Positions 1-8,682 of a DNA stretch of 64,000 nucleotides are shown here, piece by piece. A program made the position numbers and the translations under genes. This DNA is from Acetivibrio sp964564015. GTDB taxonomy: Bacteria > Bacillota > Clostridia > Acetivibrionales > Acetivibrionaceae. The stretch's first letter is position 1, and each line of letters starts with the position of its first letter. The notes under the pieces are model-generated. The model did not search any database. It was not told where the DNA came from and saw only the letters and a list, made by a program, of their open reading frames with translations. The stretch spans positions 1 to 64,000 of the forward strand of contig CAZLZR010000007.1 of NCBI GenBank assembly GCA_964564015.1, written 5' to 3'.

Positions 1-71
1 AAACCCTTCAAATTGGGTTTAGTGTTAAATTTATTTTCATGCGTTTACCGTGAATGATAATAAAATAGCCC

Positions 72-100
72 TTGTTTTGGTACGGAAGTTATGCTAATAT
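72..100 (+). promoter_or_regulatory. Weak candidate sigma-A promoter for the first Tad-like operon
   Basis: TTGTTT and TAATAT are separated by 17 bases. The -35 is poor and the site lies about 290 bases before the first start codon, so a different start point is quite possible. Confidence 0.3.
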
Positions 101-144
101 TTTTATGAGTTAACTTATAATTAGACATAATATTACATAAAATA

Positions 145-207
145 TAGAGAGTTTTGGGAATGAATTTTTTAGGGGTCAAGTTGGTAGAATTATTTAGAGA
201 GTTTTGG
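145..207 (+). repeat. 13-bp direct repeat at exactly 50-bp spacing
   Basis: TAGAGAGTTTTGG occurs at 145-157 and again at 195-207. The 50-bp start-to-start distance is close to five helical turns, which would put both copies on one face of the DNA. This is a candidate pair of regulator sites upstream of the pilus operon; no known regulator is assigned. Confidence 0.5.
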
Positions 208-392
208 ATTGTTTGGAAAGATTAATTGTTTTATTATTTATAGTCTGCAAACATGGTTTTAAAGGCATATCTACTTTTTGATCCATAATGATAATTAATA
301 TAGTATTTTTTTAATGTTCTCATCTTTGAATTATATTTAAGCTAAAGTTATCTTTATGTTAATATTTAAAAATTGAGATTTGAGGTGTAAAA

Positions 393-1469
393 ATGGCAGT
401 AAAAATTGTCGGAACAAAAAGAACTAGTGTGGGTATGATTGTTTTCACAGTAACGGTTATTGTACTTTTTGCAGTATCGGCAGTGCTTGGAGTACTCCAA
501 TACAACAAAATGAAGAGTGATTACCAGAAGCAAGTAGATGAATATAGCGCCAAGGCTAAATCATATGAGAAGCAGCTTGAGCAGAGCTTGAGAACGGTTT
601 ATGTTCCGTTAGAGGATTTGAAGTACAACACAGTAATAGATGCGTCAATGTTTGATACAATTGAAATATTGTCTTCACTTCCAAAGGATCAGTTTATGGA
701 CGAAGAAGATTTCGGGAAGACACTAAGAACCGACATACAAGCTCAAATGCCCTTGATGAAATACATGCTACAGGAAAATAAAATTGCTGACGATTTGAGG
801 GATGCTGAGTTTAATTCTCTTACACTCCAAACAAACTTACAAAAGAACGATTTTGTGGATGTAAGGATACGATTCCCTAATGGTGAAGATTACATAGTAT
901 TATCAAAGAAAAAGATTAACAATATTAAGTTAAGCACAGGTACAATCTGGCTCAATATCAACCAAAAGGAACTGATTACCATAAGCAGTGCCACTGTTGA
1001 TGCTTATTTGAGAAAGGGTACAAAGCTATATGTTGTAAAATATGTACAACCGCAGACACAAAAAGGTGCTGCTGCAACATATCCATTTAATGCCGACGTG
1101 CAAAAGGTTATGTTGGCAGATCCAAACATACTGGAAAAGGCTTCAATCGCTTTGACTACTCAGGCAAGAGCTGATTTGGAAGCACGTATAAACATGATAC
1201 CTAAAGAAAATTTAAGTAGTGTTGGCTCGGGTGTAGATAAGGAAAACTCAGAACTTCAAAAGAATATTCAGGAGTTGGAGAAAGAGCAAAACACTAAAGC
1301 AAATGTAAATAACCAGACAGACAAAGGCCAGCAAAAACAGGATGAAAAAACAGGAAGTCAAACCAGCAGTCCGAGCACTGGTTCGAGCAGTGGTCAAGTT
1401 GTGGCCCCAAATACGAAAGTAGATAGTGGGGATGACCAGGGAAGCTCTCTAGATGCAGTCTTGAACTGA
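393..1469 (+). CDS. CpaB/RcpC-like pilus assembly membrane protein
   Basis: A 358-aa protein with one N-terminal membrane segment (about residues 12-37), a coiled-coil stretch, then an SAF-like region (about 67-125, beginning VYVPLEDLKYNTVI). A following segment (about 145-175, LQKNDFVDVRI) matches the RcpC/CpaB pattern. The last 70 residues are Gln/Ser-rich and probably disordered. CpaB proteins of Tad systems sit in the envelope and stabilise the secretion channel. The start is supported by a GAGGTG site. It is the first gene of the 0.4-9.7 kb cluster, 128 bases before the next gene and without a visible terminator between them. The family assignment rests on domain order and motif feel; function in this divergent system is inferred. 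Confidence 0.6.
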   Translation: MAVKIVGTKRTSVGMIVFTVTVIVLFAVSAVLGVLQYNKMKSDYQKQVDEYSAKAKSYEKQLEQSLRTVYVPLEDLKYNTVIDASMFDTIEILSSLPKDQFMDEEDFGKTLRTDIQAQMPLMKYMLQENKIADDLRDAEFNSLTLQTNLQKNDFVDVRIRFPNGEDYIVLSKKKINNIKLSTGTIWLNINQKELITISSATVDAYLRKGTKLYVVKYVQPQTQKGAAATYPFNADVQKVMLADPNILEKASIALTTQARADLEARINMIPKENLSSVGSGVDKENSELQKNIQELEKEQNTKANVNNQTDKGQQKQDEKTGSQTSSPSTGSSSGQVVAPNTKVDSGDDQGSSLDAVLN

Positions 1470-1597
1470 TAGGTTTGAGGATAGCTGGACTAAATGATAC
1501 TCAGACCCAAAAGTTCTAGTTATACGTTAAGTATAGGACAGGTTGACGTTAAAAAATTAGAACGAAGAATTGTAGAATAATGGAGGAAGTGTTATAG

Positions 1598-2341
1598 ATG
1601 AAAGCTTTAATGTTAATTGGTTTTGCCGGCTCATATAAATGCGATTTGCTTTTGTATCTTGCAAGGACTGTTCTGGCAGCAGGCAAAAAAGTTGCTATAG
1701 TAGATGCGGTGGGAGATGACATATGGAGCTATAGTGTACCTGTATACTTGGATAATAAGATAGTAACCTATAGTGATGTTGATATATACTTAGGCTGTAA
1801 TACTGCTGAGCCCTATGAAAATATTGAGTTTAACAAATACGATATTGTATTTGTGGATTTTGGTTTTAACAAGGACATGTCCAAATACATGAACCAGTGC
1901 GAATCAGTCGTTATGATTTCAGATATTGAAAGAAGCAATGTGCTCAAACTAAGAGAGTATATAAAGGCATTTATAACGTCTGAAGGCTTTTGCAGTAAAG
2001 ACGCAGTCAATAACAGTGAAGATAGAAAAGAGCATGATAGCAAATCCCAGGTAGATATAATAAAAATATATCGTGATGTTGTAGGAAGTAAAATAAACAC
2101 CAAGTATACCGATACTCTTTTAGATATTAATGAAAAGTTGAATGTAGTTATGGAGTACATAGTTCAATTTGATGAGGTCAACTACAGGTGCAGAATAGAG
2201 AGCCAATACAATGACAGATTCAAATTTGATAAACTTACTAAAGCTTATAAAGTCATGCTTGTTGATATTCTCGAGAGTTGCACGGAACTAGACAGAAAAA
2301 GCATTACTAAGGCGCTGAAAAGGGCGGAAAGGGGAAATTGA
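1598..2341 (+). CDS. MinD/TadZ-like protein with degenerate P-loop
   Basis: A 247-aa cytoplasmic protein. The N-terminus has the beta-strand/loop/helix layout of ParA/MinD ATPases, but the loop reads GFAGSYKCDL, which is not a normal GxxxxGK[ST]. A following AGKKVAIVDA strand fits the family's second strand. TadZ-type proteins localise Tad machines at the pole or membrane and often have altered nucleotide sites. A GGAGG site precedes the ATG. The next gene starts two bases after this stop, so the two are surely co-transcribed. It may be a non-catalytic partner of the following MinD-like protein; that is inference. Confidence 0.5.
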   Translation: MKALMLIGFAGSYKCDLLLYLARTVLAAGKKVAIVDAVGDDIWSYSVPVYLDNKIVTYSDVDIYLGCNTAEPYENIEFNKYDIVFVDFGFNKDMSKYMNQCESVVMISDIERSNVLKLREYIKAFITSEGFCSKDAVNNSEDRKEHDSKSQVDIIKIYRDVVGSKINTKYTDTLLDINEKLNVVMEYIVQFDEVNYRCRIESQYNDRFKFDKLTKAYKVMLVDILESCTELDRKSITKALKRAERGN

Positions 2342-2342
2342 C

Positions 2343-3155
2343 ATGCAGGTAGCATTTTGGAGCAATTATCATCAGACAGGTACAACATGCAACCTTGTTG
2401 CGGTGTCTGCAATGATAATATTGGAATATAGATTAAAGGTGTTAATGACTCATAACCATTTCGACAGGAGTGCCTTGGAGACATCCTTTATTGACAGGGA
2501 TTATGTTAAGAATGAATTGTCAAGCCTGAATGATGTGGGTATTGATGCGTTAAGCAGTTTTATCAAGTATAATAAGGTGGACAAGGACAATATATCAAGA
2601 TATACCACAACAATTATAAAGAATAAGCTTGAATTGCTGGTGGGTACGTCAATAACAAACAAGGATTTGTATATGAAGGATATAAATGAAGTTATCGATA
2701 TTATTCTGACACATGCAAAGTCATACTATGATCTGATTTTTGTTGATGTTGCTCCCGGACAAGCCGATACTACAAAAAAAATATTTGAGCATTCTGATTT
2801 GATTGTTGTCAATCTCAATCAAAATTACAATATTATTGAGGACTTTTTCGAGAAATATAGTGAGTATAAAGATCAATGCGTATTTTTGTTGGGCAAGTAT
2901 GACAGGAATTCGAGATTCAATGCAAAGGCCCTTCAAAGAAAATTCGGTATAAAGTCCAATATTGGAGTAGTACCTTACAACATTGAATTTTCAGATGCCT
3001 GCTGTGAGGCGAAAGCCATAGATTTTATAATGAGAAATCTTAAAGCCGGTAAAGATGACATTAATTATTACTTTATTCAGGAAGTTCGCAAAACAGTGGA
3101 GCTTATACTAAAGAAGCTTAATGTTGATATTTCTCTTAAGAAAATAGGTGATTAA
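2343..3155 (+). CDS. MinD/ParA-like ATPase with atypical Walker A (HQTGTTCN)
   Basis: A 270-aa protein of the MinD/ParA/TadZ type. The deviant Walker A position reads SNYHQTGTTCN, so the usual GKT is GTT and the catalytic lysine is replaced by threonine. The sequence IFVDVAPGQAD (about residues 133-143) fits the Walker B region of the family, and ALETSFIDRD follows the first strand. The protein is probably a localisation or scaffold factor for the neighbouring CpaF-like ATPase. Its ATG lies two bases after the upstream stop, and its stop abuts the next start. The same GTT variant is found in the T7SS-locus protein at 19108-20493. Confidence 0.6.
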   Translation: MQVAFWSNYHQTGTTCNLVAVSAMIILEYRLKVLMTHNHFDRSALETSFIDRDYVKNELSSLNDVGIDALSSFIKYNKVDKDNISRYTTTIIKNKLELLVGTSITNKDLYMKDINEVIDIILTHAKSYYDLIFVDVAPGQADTTKKIFEHSDLIVVNLNQNYNIIEDFFEKYSEYKDQCVFLLGKYDRNSRFNAKALQRKFGIKSNIGVVPYNIEFSDACCEAKAIDFIMRNLKAGKDDINYYFIQEVRKTVELILKKLNVDISLKKIGD

Positions 3156-5030
3156 ATGCTGAATATATTTCTTATTATGCTCATAATTACCGGGGTTGCC
3201 GGAGGTGTTTTTTATTATTTTAGAGTCAATAAGTCAAAATATCTTGATTTTGATATAGACGAAGACAAATACCAGCTTGATACTATCTTGGAGTATATAA
3301 AGAACACCTTTAATGATATTCTTAAAACAAACCTGTACTCCATGAATATTACAAGGGAAGAATTTGAGAAAAGGGTTCAAAACAAAAATGAGTTGAGGAA
3401 AGCATTAAAGACTTGTATATATGGAGATATAAATGCAAAGAACTATGTTAAAAATTATATAAGAGATATACTGCTCAAGACTTACAAAATAGATGAAACA
3501 AATATAGACAGAGTTATGAATTTTAACAGTGCAAAAGATTTGAGCATTCAGGACAAGTTTGAGATTTTGTTGTACACATATAAAAAGAAGTATGATTTGA
3601 GAGCGTTGGAAATGCTTTTAGAGGAAAATGCTCTGGATAAAGCAAAAGGACTTGAAGAAGATAATAGTGGTGATGGAATAAGATATGCCATTACTGTTGA
3701 AGAAATTGAGCAGGCATACATACAGAAGGTTAAAAGGCTGACAAGCTTTGATGATAAGCTCAATGTTATCGTTCAAAGATTGTATCAGTGTTATAAGGGA
3801 TATGGAGTTATCGATGAAATAAGAGATATGAAGATTGATGGGGTTAGTGGAGGAGTATCAGGTATTCCAAGCTCTTTCTTCCAGCAATTTGATTACAATG
3901 GCGGTGTTCTTTCGAGTTTACCCATGTCTTATGACAGCGTTTGGATCTTTTTTAAAGGTAAGACAATACATCTTGAGTTTTTGAGTTTTGGTTCAGAACA
4001 GGAGCTTATCAGGGTCTGTAAGAATATTTACAGGTATAACAATCCAGGACAGCTCTCAGAAACTAATGGTTACAAGGTTAATGAAATGAAGGATGGAAGC
4101 CGTGTTGTTGTTGCAAGACCTCCATTTTGTGAATCCTGGGTATTTTTTGTCAGAAAATTTGACAGTGCCGAGAATAAAGAACCGGAAGACCTTATAACCG
4201 ATAAAAATAATAAACTTCCTATTGATTGTATGAAGTGGCTTGTAAAGGGATGTAGAGTTACTGCAGTTACCGGCTTCCAGGGAACAGGAAAGACAACGCT
4301 TCTTATGTCCATAGTCAAATTTATTAACTATACCTTTACACTAAGAATACAGGAGATGGCTTTCGAGCTTCATCTCAGGAAATTGTATCCGAAAAGAAAT
4401 ATCGTATCCTTCAGAGAAACTTCTACAGTTTCAGGTCAGGAAGGACTTGACTTGCAGAAAAAGACCGATGGTACGGTAAATATAATGGGTGAGGTGGCGA
4501 CGGCACCGGTAGCAAGTTGGATGATTCAGATGGCACAGGTTGCATCCCTCTTTACAATTTTTACGCACCACGCCAAAACAACCAGCGACCTTGTACTGGC
4601 TTTGAGAAATAATCTGCTCCAAACGAGGGTTTTTAGCAATGAAAGGGTGGCTGAAAGACAGGTGGCGGAAGTAGTAAACTTTGATATACATCTTTATAAA
4701 GATATTTCCGGACACAGATATATTCAGAGAATAACCGAAATAATTCCAGTTATAGATGATTCCGACTATCCTGAGTCCTATAAGGAAGGAAAGACACCTG
4801 AAGAAACCATGCGTGCCTTTGCCGATACAGTCAAGGAATACTTTACAAGGGTGACAGACCGTAAAACTTTTGAAACCCGGGATATTATTGTATGGGATAA
4901 TGGCGAATATAAAGTTGCAAATCCTATCAGCAAAAAGAGCTTTGATGAGATTTGCAGCCATTTGAATGAACAGGAGAAAGGCGAGTTTAACCTGTTCCTG
5001 AAAGAGGGCTGGGGTGTTGCTTATGAATAG
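3156..5030 (+). CDS. CpaF/TadA-like secretion ATPase, divergent, membrane-anchored
   Basis: A 624-aa protein starting with a membrane segment (residues 3-23), which ordinary CpaF proteins lack. A helical N-terminal half follows, then a type II/IV secretion ATPase core: Walker A GFQGTGKTTLL at about 371-381, a Walker B-like NIMGEVAT near 445 (CpaF normally has GEVRG) and THHAKTTSD near 470, matching the HAxS/T motif. Such hexameric ATPases power pilin extrusion. At 624 aa it is about 200 residues longer than the classical copy at 49993-51231. Its end overlaps the platform gene by 8 bases, indicating translational coupling. Confidence 0.75.
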   Translation: MLNIFLIMLIITGVAGGVFYYFRVNKSKYLDFDIDEDKYQLDTILEYIKNTFNDILKTNLYSMNITREEFEKRVQNKNELRKALKTCIYGDINAKNYVKNYIRDILLKTYKIDETNIDRVMNFNSAKDLSIQDKFEILLYTYKKKYDLRALEMLLEENALDKAKGLEEDNSGDGIRYAITVEEIEQAYIQKVKRLTSFDDKLNVIVQRLYQCYKGYGVIDEIRDMKIDGVSGGVSGIPSSFFQQFDYNGGVLSSLPMSYDSVWIFFKGKTIHLEFLSFGSEQELIRVCKNIYRYNNPGQLSETNGYKVNEMKDGSRVVVARPPFCESWVFFVRKFDSAENKEPEDLITDKNNKLPIDCMKWLVKGCRVTAVTGFQGTGKTTLLMSIVKFINYTFTLRIQEMAFELHLRKLYPKRNIVSFRETSTVSGQEGLDLQKKTDGTVNIMGEVATAPVASWMIQMAQVASLFTIFTHHAKTTSDLVLALRNNLLQTRVFSNERVAERQVAEVVNFDIHLYKDISGHRYIQRITEIIPVIDDSDYPESYKEGKTPEETMRAFADTVKEYFTRVTDRKTFETRDIIVWDNGEYKVANPISKKSFDEICSHLNEQEKGEFNLFLKEGWGVAYE

Positions 5031-7047
5031 CCGGCAGATGAAAATTTTAGTTGCTGCTATGCTGTTTATTATAATAATTTGTGTAATTGCTATTTTTGCA
5101 GCACTTAACATGGATAAAAAGAAAAAATCAAACAAATTTGCCAGACAGGTGTACAAAAGCAAAGGTAATGATATATGGTTCAGCGCTTACACATATTTTA
5201 GCAGGTTTTTTCTTACCAAAAAGTACTTAAGAAGGATAAGAAGAAGGATTGAGATGCTGGAAATGTCAGATAATTGGACAGTTTCCAGAAAAACCATGAA
5301 ATTTGCTACCACGTCAATCTCAGCAGTTTTTGCAATGTTGGTTGTATTGATGTTATTGGATCTCAACCTCTACTATTTTATAATTTCACTTATAACTATT
5401 ATTATAGTTCACAATCAGATAATTGACATGCTTGTGGATGGGATAGAGAAAAAGCTATTAATCCAGTTTGATAAATTTCTTGGTGATGTGAGGCATCACT
5501 ATCATGAACACGGAATGATTGATGAAGCAGTTTATGATTCCATCAATGACTGTAAATATGAGATGTCGATACACGCAAACAGGATGTATGAGATATTGAC
5601 CTCGGACGATCCTGAGAATGAGATAGAAAAGTACAATGAATTGGCACCGAACAAGTTTTTTAAAACATTTATTGCAAACTGTTATACTGTGCAAAAGTTT
5701 GGCGATAAAATAGTAGACGATGAATCCATGTTCCTGACAAACCTCAATTATCTGAAGCAGGAAATAAACCTTGAAATGTTAAGGCGTCAGAAGCTGGACT
5801 ATCTTTTCAACAGTTTGTCAATAATAGCTTTGGCTCCCATATTTACATTGAAGCCGCTAGAAAACTGGGGGGTAAGTAATTTGCCCGAAATGGTGGACTA
5901 CTTTCAGGGGCCGTATGGTTTTGTAGTGCAGATAGTTTTGTTTATGCTGGTGATATTATCCTATAAACTTATAAATACTTTAAAAAGCGATTACCAGTAC
6001 AGTACTTATGAGAATGGGATTTATCAAAGATTACTTAAAATACCTGTACTAGCTGGCTTTATAAGTATACTTAAGAATAAACAGTATAATAAGTCTTTAC
6101 AATATGGTGATTTGTTGAAATCGGTGGGCATGAACCAGAGAGTTGAGCATTTTTACTTAAGAAGAATAATATATATGTTTGTTGCCTTACTTGTAGGTAT
6201 TCTGGTTTTTGTAAATATTCATTCAATTACAAAACACAATATATTATATACTTCTGAGAGCTTGATGACTAATGATAAAAATATTGATGAAAAAGCCGAA
6301 GAAGAAATGCTTAAGATGGATCGGGAGATCATATTGAAATATGGAAATAAGAAAGCCGAGTTCAAAGTTGTTGAAAAATTGGTTTTGGAATATGGAGTGA
6401 TAAAGGACAAAACACTTGCTGGGATTGCTTCAAAAAGGATTCTGGACAAGCTAAATAAATATCGTGAGGAATATTTTAAATGGTGGGAACTTTTGATATG
6501 TCTTTTTATAGCCATGATATGTTACAATATTCCTTACTGGTTAATTTTATTCAGGAAAAAAGTTATTCAGATGAATATGGAAGACGAAGTTATGCAATAC
6601 CATGCCATTATATTAATGCTTATGCATATAGATAGGGTCTCTGTTGAGGATATACTGAAATGGATGGAGCAGTTTGCCGTTGTATTTAAGGATTCCATAA
6701 ACAAGTGCCTCAATAACTTTGAAAATGGCGATATGGAAGCATTAGAACAGTTAAAGATTGATGAACCCTTTGTCCCTTTTAGCAGAATTGTTGAGAATCT
6801 TCAATCTGCTTCAGATAAAATTCCAATAGTAAGGGCATTTGACCAGTTGAAAGTTGAAAGGGGGTACTACCAGGAAAAAAGAAAAATGGATAATGAAATT
6901 ACCTTGAATAAGAAGGGAATGTGGGGGAAGATGATAGCCTTTATTCCTCTTATTGCAACAATATTTCTTTATATCCTTTTGCCATTTATACTAATTAGTA
7001 TAAATCAGTTAATGAACTACTCAAACCAAATGAGTAATGTAATTTAG
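5023..7047 (+). CDS. Tandem TadB/TadC-type platform protein
   Basis: A 674-aa multi-pass protein. Approximate membrane segments are at 4-26, 95-140 (two), 270-318 (two), 382-400, 489-510 and 638-665. Two T2SSF-like cytoplasmic regions are visible: one around 150-230 (YHEHGMIDEAV) and one around 525-620 (HIDRVSVEDILKWMEQF). In classical Tad loci these are separate TadB and TadC proteins; here they seem to be one chain. I chose the ATG at 5023 because GGCTGGGG lies 8 bases upstream; GTG and TTG codons further 5' would overlap that site. The protein presumably forms the inner-membrane platform driven by the upstream ATPase. Confidence 0.65.
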   Translation: MNSRQMKILVAAMLFIIIICVIAIFAALNMDKKKKSNKFARQVYKSKGNDIWFSAYTYFSRFFLTKKYLRRIRRRIEMLEMSDNWTVSRKTMKFATTSISAVFAMLVVLMLLDLNLYYFIISLITIIIVHNQIIDMLVDGIEKKLLIQFDKFLGDVRHHYHEHGMIDEAVYDSINDCKYEMSIHANRMYEILTSDDPENEIEKYNELAPNKFFKTFIANCYTVQKFGDKIVDDESMFLTNLNYLKQEINLEMLRRQKLDYLFNSLSIIALAPIFTLKPLENWGVSNLPEMVDYFQGPYGFVVQIVLFMLVILSYKLINTLKSDYQYSTYENGIYQRLLKIPVLAGFISILKNKQYNKSLQYGDLLKSVGMNQRVEHFYLRRIIYMFVALLVGILVFVNIHSITKHNILYTSESLMTNDKNIDEKAEEEMLKMDREIILKYGNKKAEFKVVEKLVLEYGVIKDKTLAGIASKRILDKLNKYREEYFKWWELLICLFIAMICYNIPYWLILFRKKVIQMNMEDEVMQYHAIILMLMHIDRVSVEDILKWMEQFAVVFKDSINKCLNNFENGDMEALEQLKIDEPFVPFSRIVENLQSASDKIPIVRAFDQLKVERGYYQEKRKMDNEITLNKKGMWGKMIAFIPLIATIFLYILLPFILISINQLMNYSNQMSNVI

Positions 7048-7090
7048 AAAATTTAATCTAGAAAATTAATTAAAGTGAGGGGAATTAATT

Positions 7091-7546
7091 ATGGAAAATG
7101 CAACTAAAGCAATTATTATTGCAGCAGCAGTATTAATTACAATGGCGATTGTTACAATCGGGTTCTTTATTATGAATGCGGGAAAGGATGCTGCAACAGA
7201 AGCAGTTACAAACATAAGCAACATTAATAACAAGCTTGCCGAAAGCGAGTACACAATGTACGATAATATGACTGTAACAGGTAATGACGTAGTAAGTGCC
7301 ATTGAAAAGATAGAAAGTTCAGGGGATTATATTGCGGTACATGTTATAACTAATAAGAATGAAAGATGGTATGTTCATAGCGCAGCGACTAGTTTAGATA
7401 AATTGGAAGACCCCAATGCAGATATTGATGATGCTGAGGATATTGAAAATGCTGATACTTATATAAATCCAGCCGGAAGATTTAAAGGTGATGTTGAAAG
7501 AGATACCAATGGAAGAATTGCTTTGATAACCTTTACACAGCAGTAA
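7091..7546 (+). CDS. Small pilin-like single-TM protein (VTGNDVV motif)
   Basis: A 151-aa protein with a short charged N-terminus (MENATK) and one hydrophobic helix (about 7-29), followed by a soluble domain containing MYDNMTVTGNDVVSAI (about 55-70). The arrangement resembles pilin or pseudopilin subunits, but no clear type IV prepilin cleavage site is visible. A strong GTGAGGGG site precedes the ATG. It directly follows the platform gene, the usual place for the major pilin. The VTGxD(V/I) motif recurs in the next gene, so the two may be paralogous subunits. Subunit function is inferred. Confidence 0.45.
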   Translation: MENATKAIIIAAAVLITMAIVTIGFFIMNAGKDAATEAVTNISNINNKLAESEYTMYDNMTVTGNDVVSAIEKIESSGDYIAVHVITNKNERWYVHSAATSLDKLEDPNADIDDAEDIENADTYINPAGRFKGDVERDTNGRIALITFTQQ

Positions 7547-7600
7547 TTTGTGTATTGCGATTGTATGAGGGATGTTAATTGAAGCTGAGGGATGATTTAA

Positions 7601-7987
7601 ATGGGTGAAAACTTAGCTGACTTTTTGTTTGATGTAGCCATGGTTTTTGTGTTTGTATCGGCATTATCCCTATTTATGTTTTTGAATCCTCTGTCAGATA
7701 AGAATGTTGAGTTGCTGAAAAGTACAATAAACAGAGATAAAGAGATTGCAGAGAATAGGATTTATAATAAGGAGTACACCACTGTGACAGGTGCAGACAT
7801 AATCGGCGATATAATAAACGGGCTTGAAACAGATATTATAGTTGACAGCGAGTACATTTATAAAGATGTTAATATTTTTGACGATGATTTTAGCTTTTTA
7901 GGCATTAATGAAAACGGTCAGTATAGAGTTACGAGGAATATTGACTCAACCGGTAAGGTTGAGTCGGTTGAATATGAATCGGAATAA
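7601..7987 (+). CDS. Small single-TM protein sharing the VTGAD(I) motif
   Basis: A 128-aa protein with one N-terminal membrane helix (about 8-28) and a short outside domain. YTTVTGADIIGDIINGL (about 60-76) parallels the motif of the upstream gene at 7091. It is probably a minor pilin-like subunit of the same apparatus. The ATG is preceded by GAGGGATGA. A GC-rich hairpin (7989-8012) separates it from the next gene. No recognised family. Confidence 0.4.
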   Translation: MGENLADFLFDVAMVFVFVSALSLFMFLNPLSDKNVELLKSTINRDKEIAENRIYNKEYTTVTGADIIGDIINGLETDIIVDSEYIYKDVNIFDDDFSFLGINENGQYRVTRNIDSTGKVESVEYESE

Positions 7988-7988
7988 G

Positions 7989-8012
7989 GGCGGGGCTTAT
8001 TACAGCCCGCCT
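7989..8012 (+). other. GC-rich intercistronic hairpin
   Basis: GGCGGGGCT (7989-7997) pairs with AGCCCGCC (8004-8011) across a 6-base loop with one bulged G. No T-run follows, so this is more likely an mRNA stability or processing element than a terminator. It stands out against very AT-rich surroundings. Confidence 0.55.
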
Positions 8013-8037
8013 AAAATGTTATTACGAGGTATGTATA

Positions 8038-8682
8038 ATGGGAGATTCTTTGAGCAAAATATTTGCACTGGTTTTGGCGGTGTTATTACTATTTATTTAC
8101 CCAACAAAAAATGAATTTGAACGACTTGACGAAACAAGCAGAATATATGTACTTACCGAGACCTCAAAGTTTGTTGATTCGGTAAGAAATCTTGGATATA
8201 TTACTCCGGTTATGTATAAAGAATTTGCGAGTAGGCTTTCATCTACCAACAATTTATATGAGATTAAGTTGGAACATAGAAAAAAAAGGTATGATCCGGT
8301 ATATGATGATCCAACTGCTGGCGTGCCGGCACCTCCTGAAGATGAGGATGAAGATGAGGATGAGGACGGGGAATTAGTAGATGATATAATTGACGATCTT
8401 TATGATGAAGATGAGGACGAAGACAGTGAGGATGAAATAGAAGCTACTGATTTTGTTGTTGGCTATAGAACATATCATAACAGTACAATATTGGGGTTTA
8501 TGTTTGAGGATGGCGAAAATAAAAATTATGAACTTGAAAAAGGAGATTATTTTGCCGTAACGGTTTACAATAAAAATAAGACAATGGCTACAAGAATTCA
8601 AGAAATGCTTTACAATACAAGCCTTGATACGCAAAAAATTTACGTGAGGTATGGAGGAATGGTTAAAGATGAAAATAACTGA
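8038..8682 (+). CDS. Single-TM protein with a long Asp/Glu-rich insert
   Basis: A 214-aa protein with an N-terminal membrane segment (about 7-22) and a soluble domain interrupted by an extremely acidic block at about residues 100-138, made almost only of Asp and Glu. Acidic tracts of this kind can bind divalent cations or basic partners; here that is speculation. ACGAGGT lies 8 bases upstream of the ATG. It overlaps the next gene by 14 bases. No family recognised; position suggests a minor subunit of the Tad-like apparatus. Confidence 0.45.
   Translation: MGDSLSKIFALVLAVLLLFIYPTKNEFERLDETSRIYVLTETSKFVDSVRNLGYITPVMYKEFASRLSSTNNLYEIKLEHRKKRYDPVYDDPTAGVPAPPEDEDEDEDEDGELVDDIIDDLYDEDEDEDSEDEIEATDFVVGYRTYHNSTILGFMFEDGENKNYELEKGDYFAVTVYNKNKTMATRIQEMLYNTSLDTQKIYVRYGGMVKDENN

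Larger units (their letters stand above)
1..392. other. Intergenic leader of the first pilus operon
   Basis: No gene is supported here. The first 20 bases hold a 6-bp inverted repeat (AAACCC/GGGTTT) that may be the tail of an upstream terminator cut by the window edge. The rest is very AT-rich, with one weak promoter match (72-100) and a 13-bp direct repeat (145-207), each listed separately. Confidence 0.6.

Noticed and set aside
1521..1535. TATAC/GTATA hairpin between the first two genes
   Set aside because: A five-bp AT-rich stem with no T-run is expected by chance here.
4431..5162. Reverse-strand open frame of 243 codons
   Set aside because: It lies opposite the well-supported CpaF-like and platform genes, without a ribosome binding site or recognisable domain.
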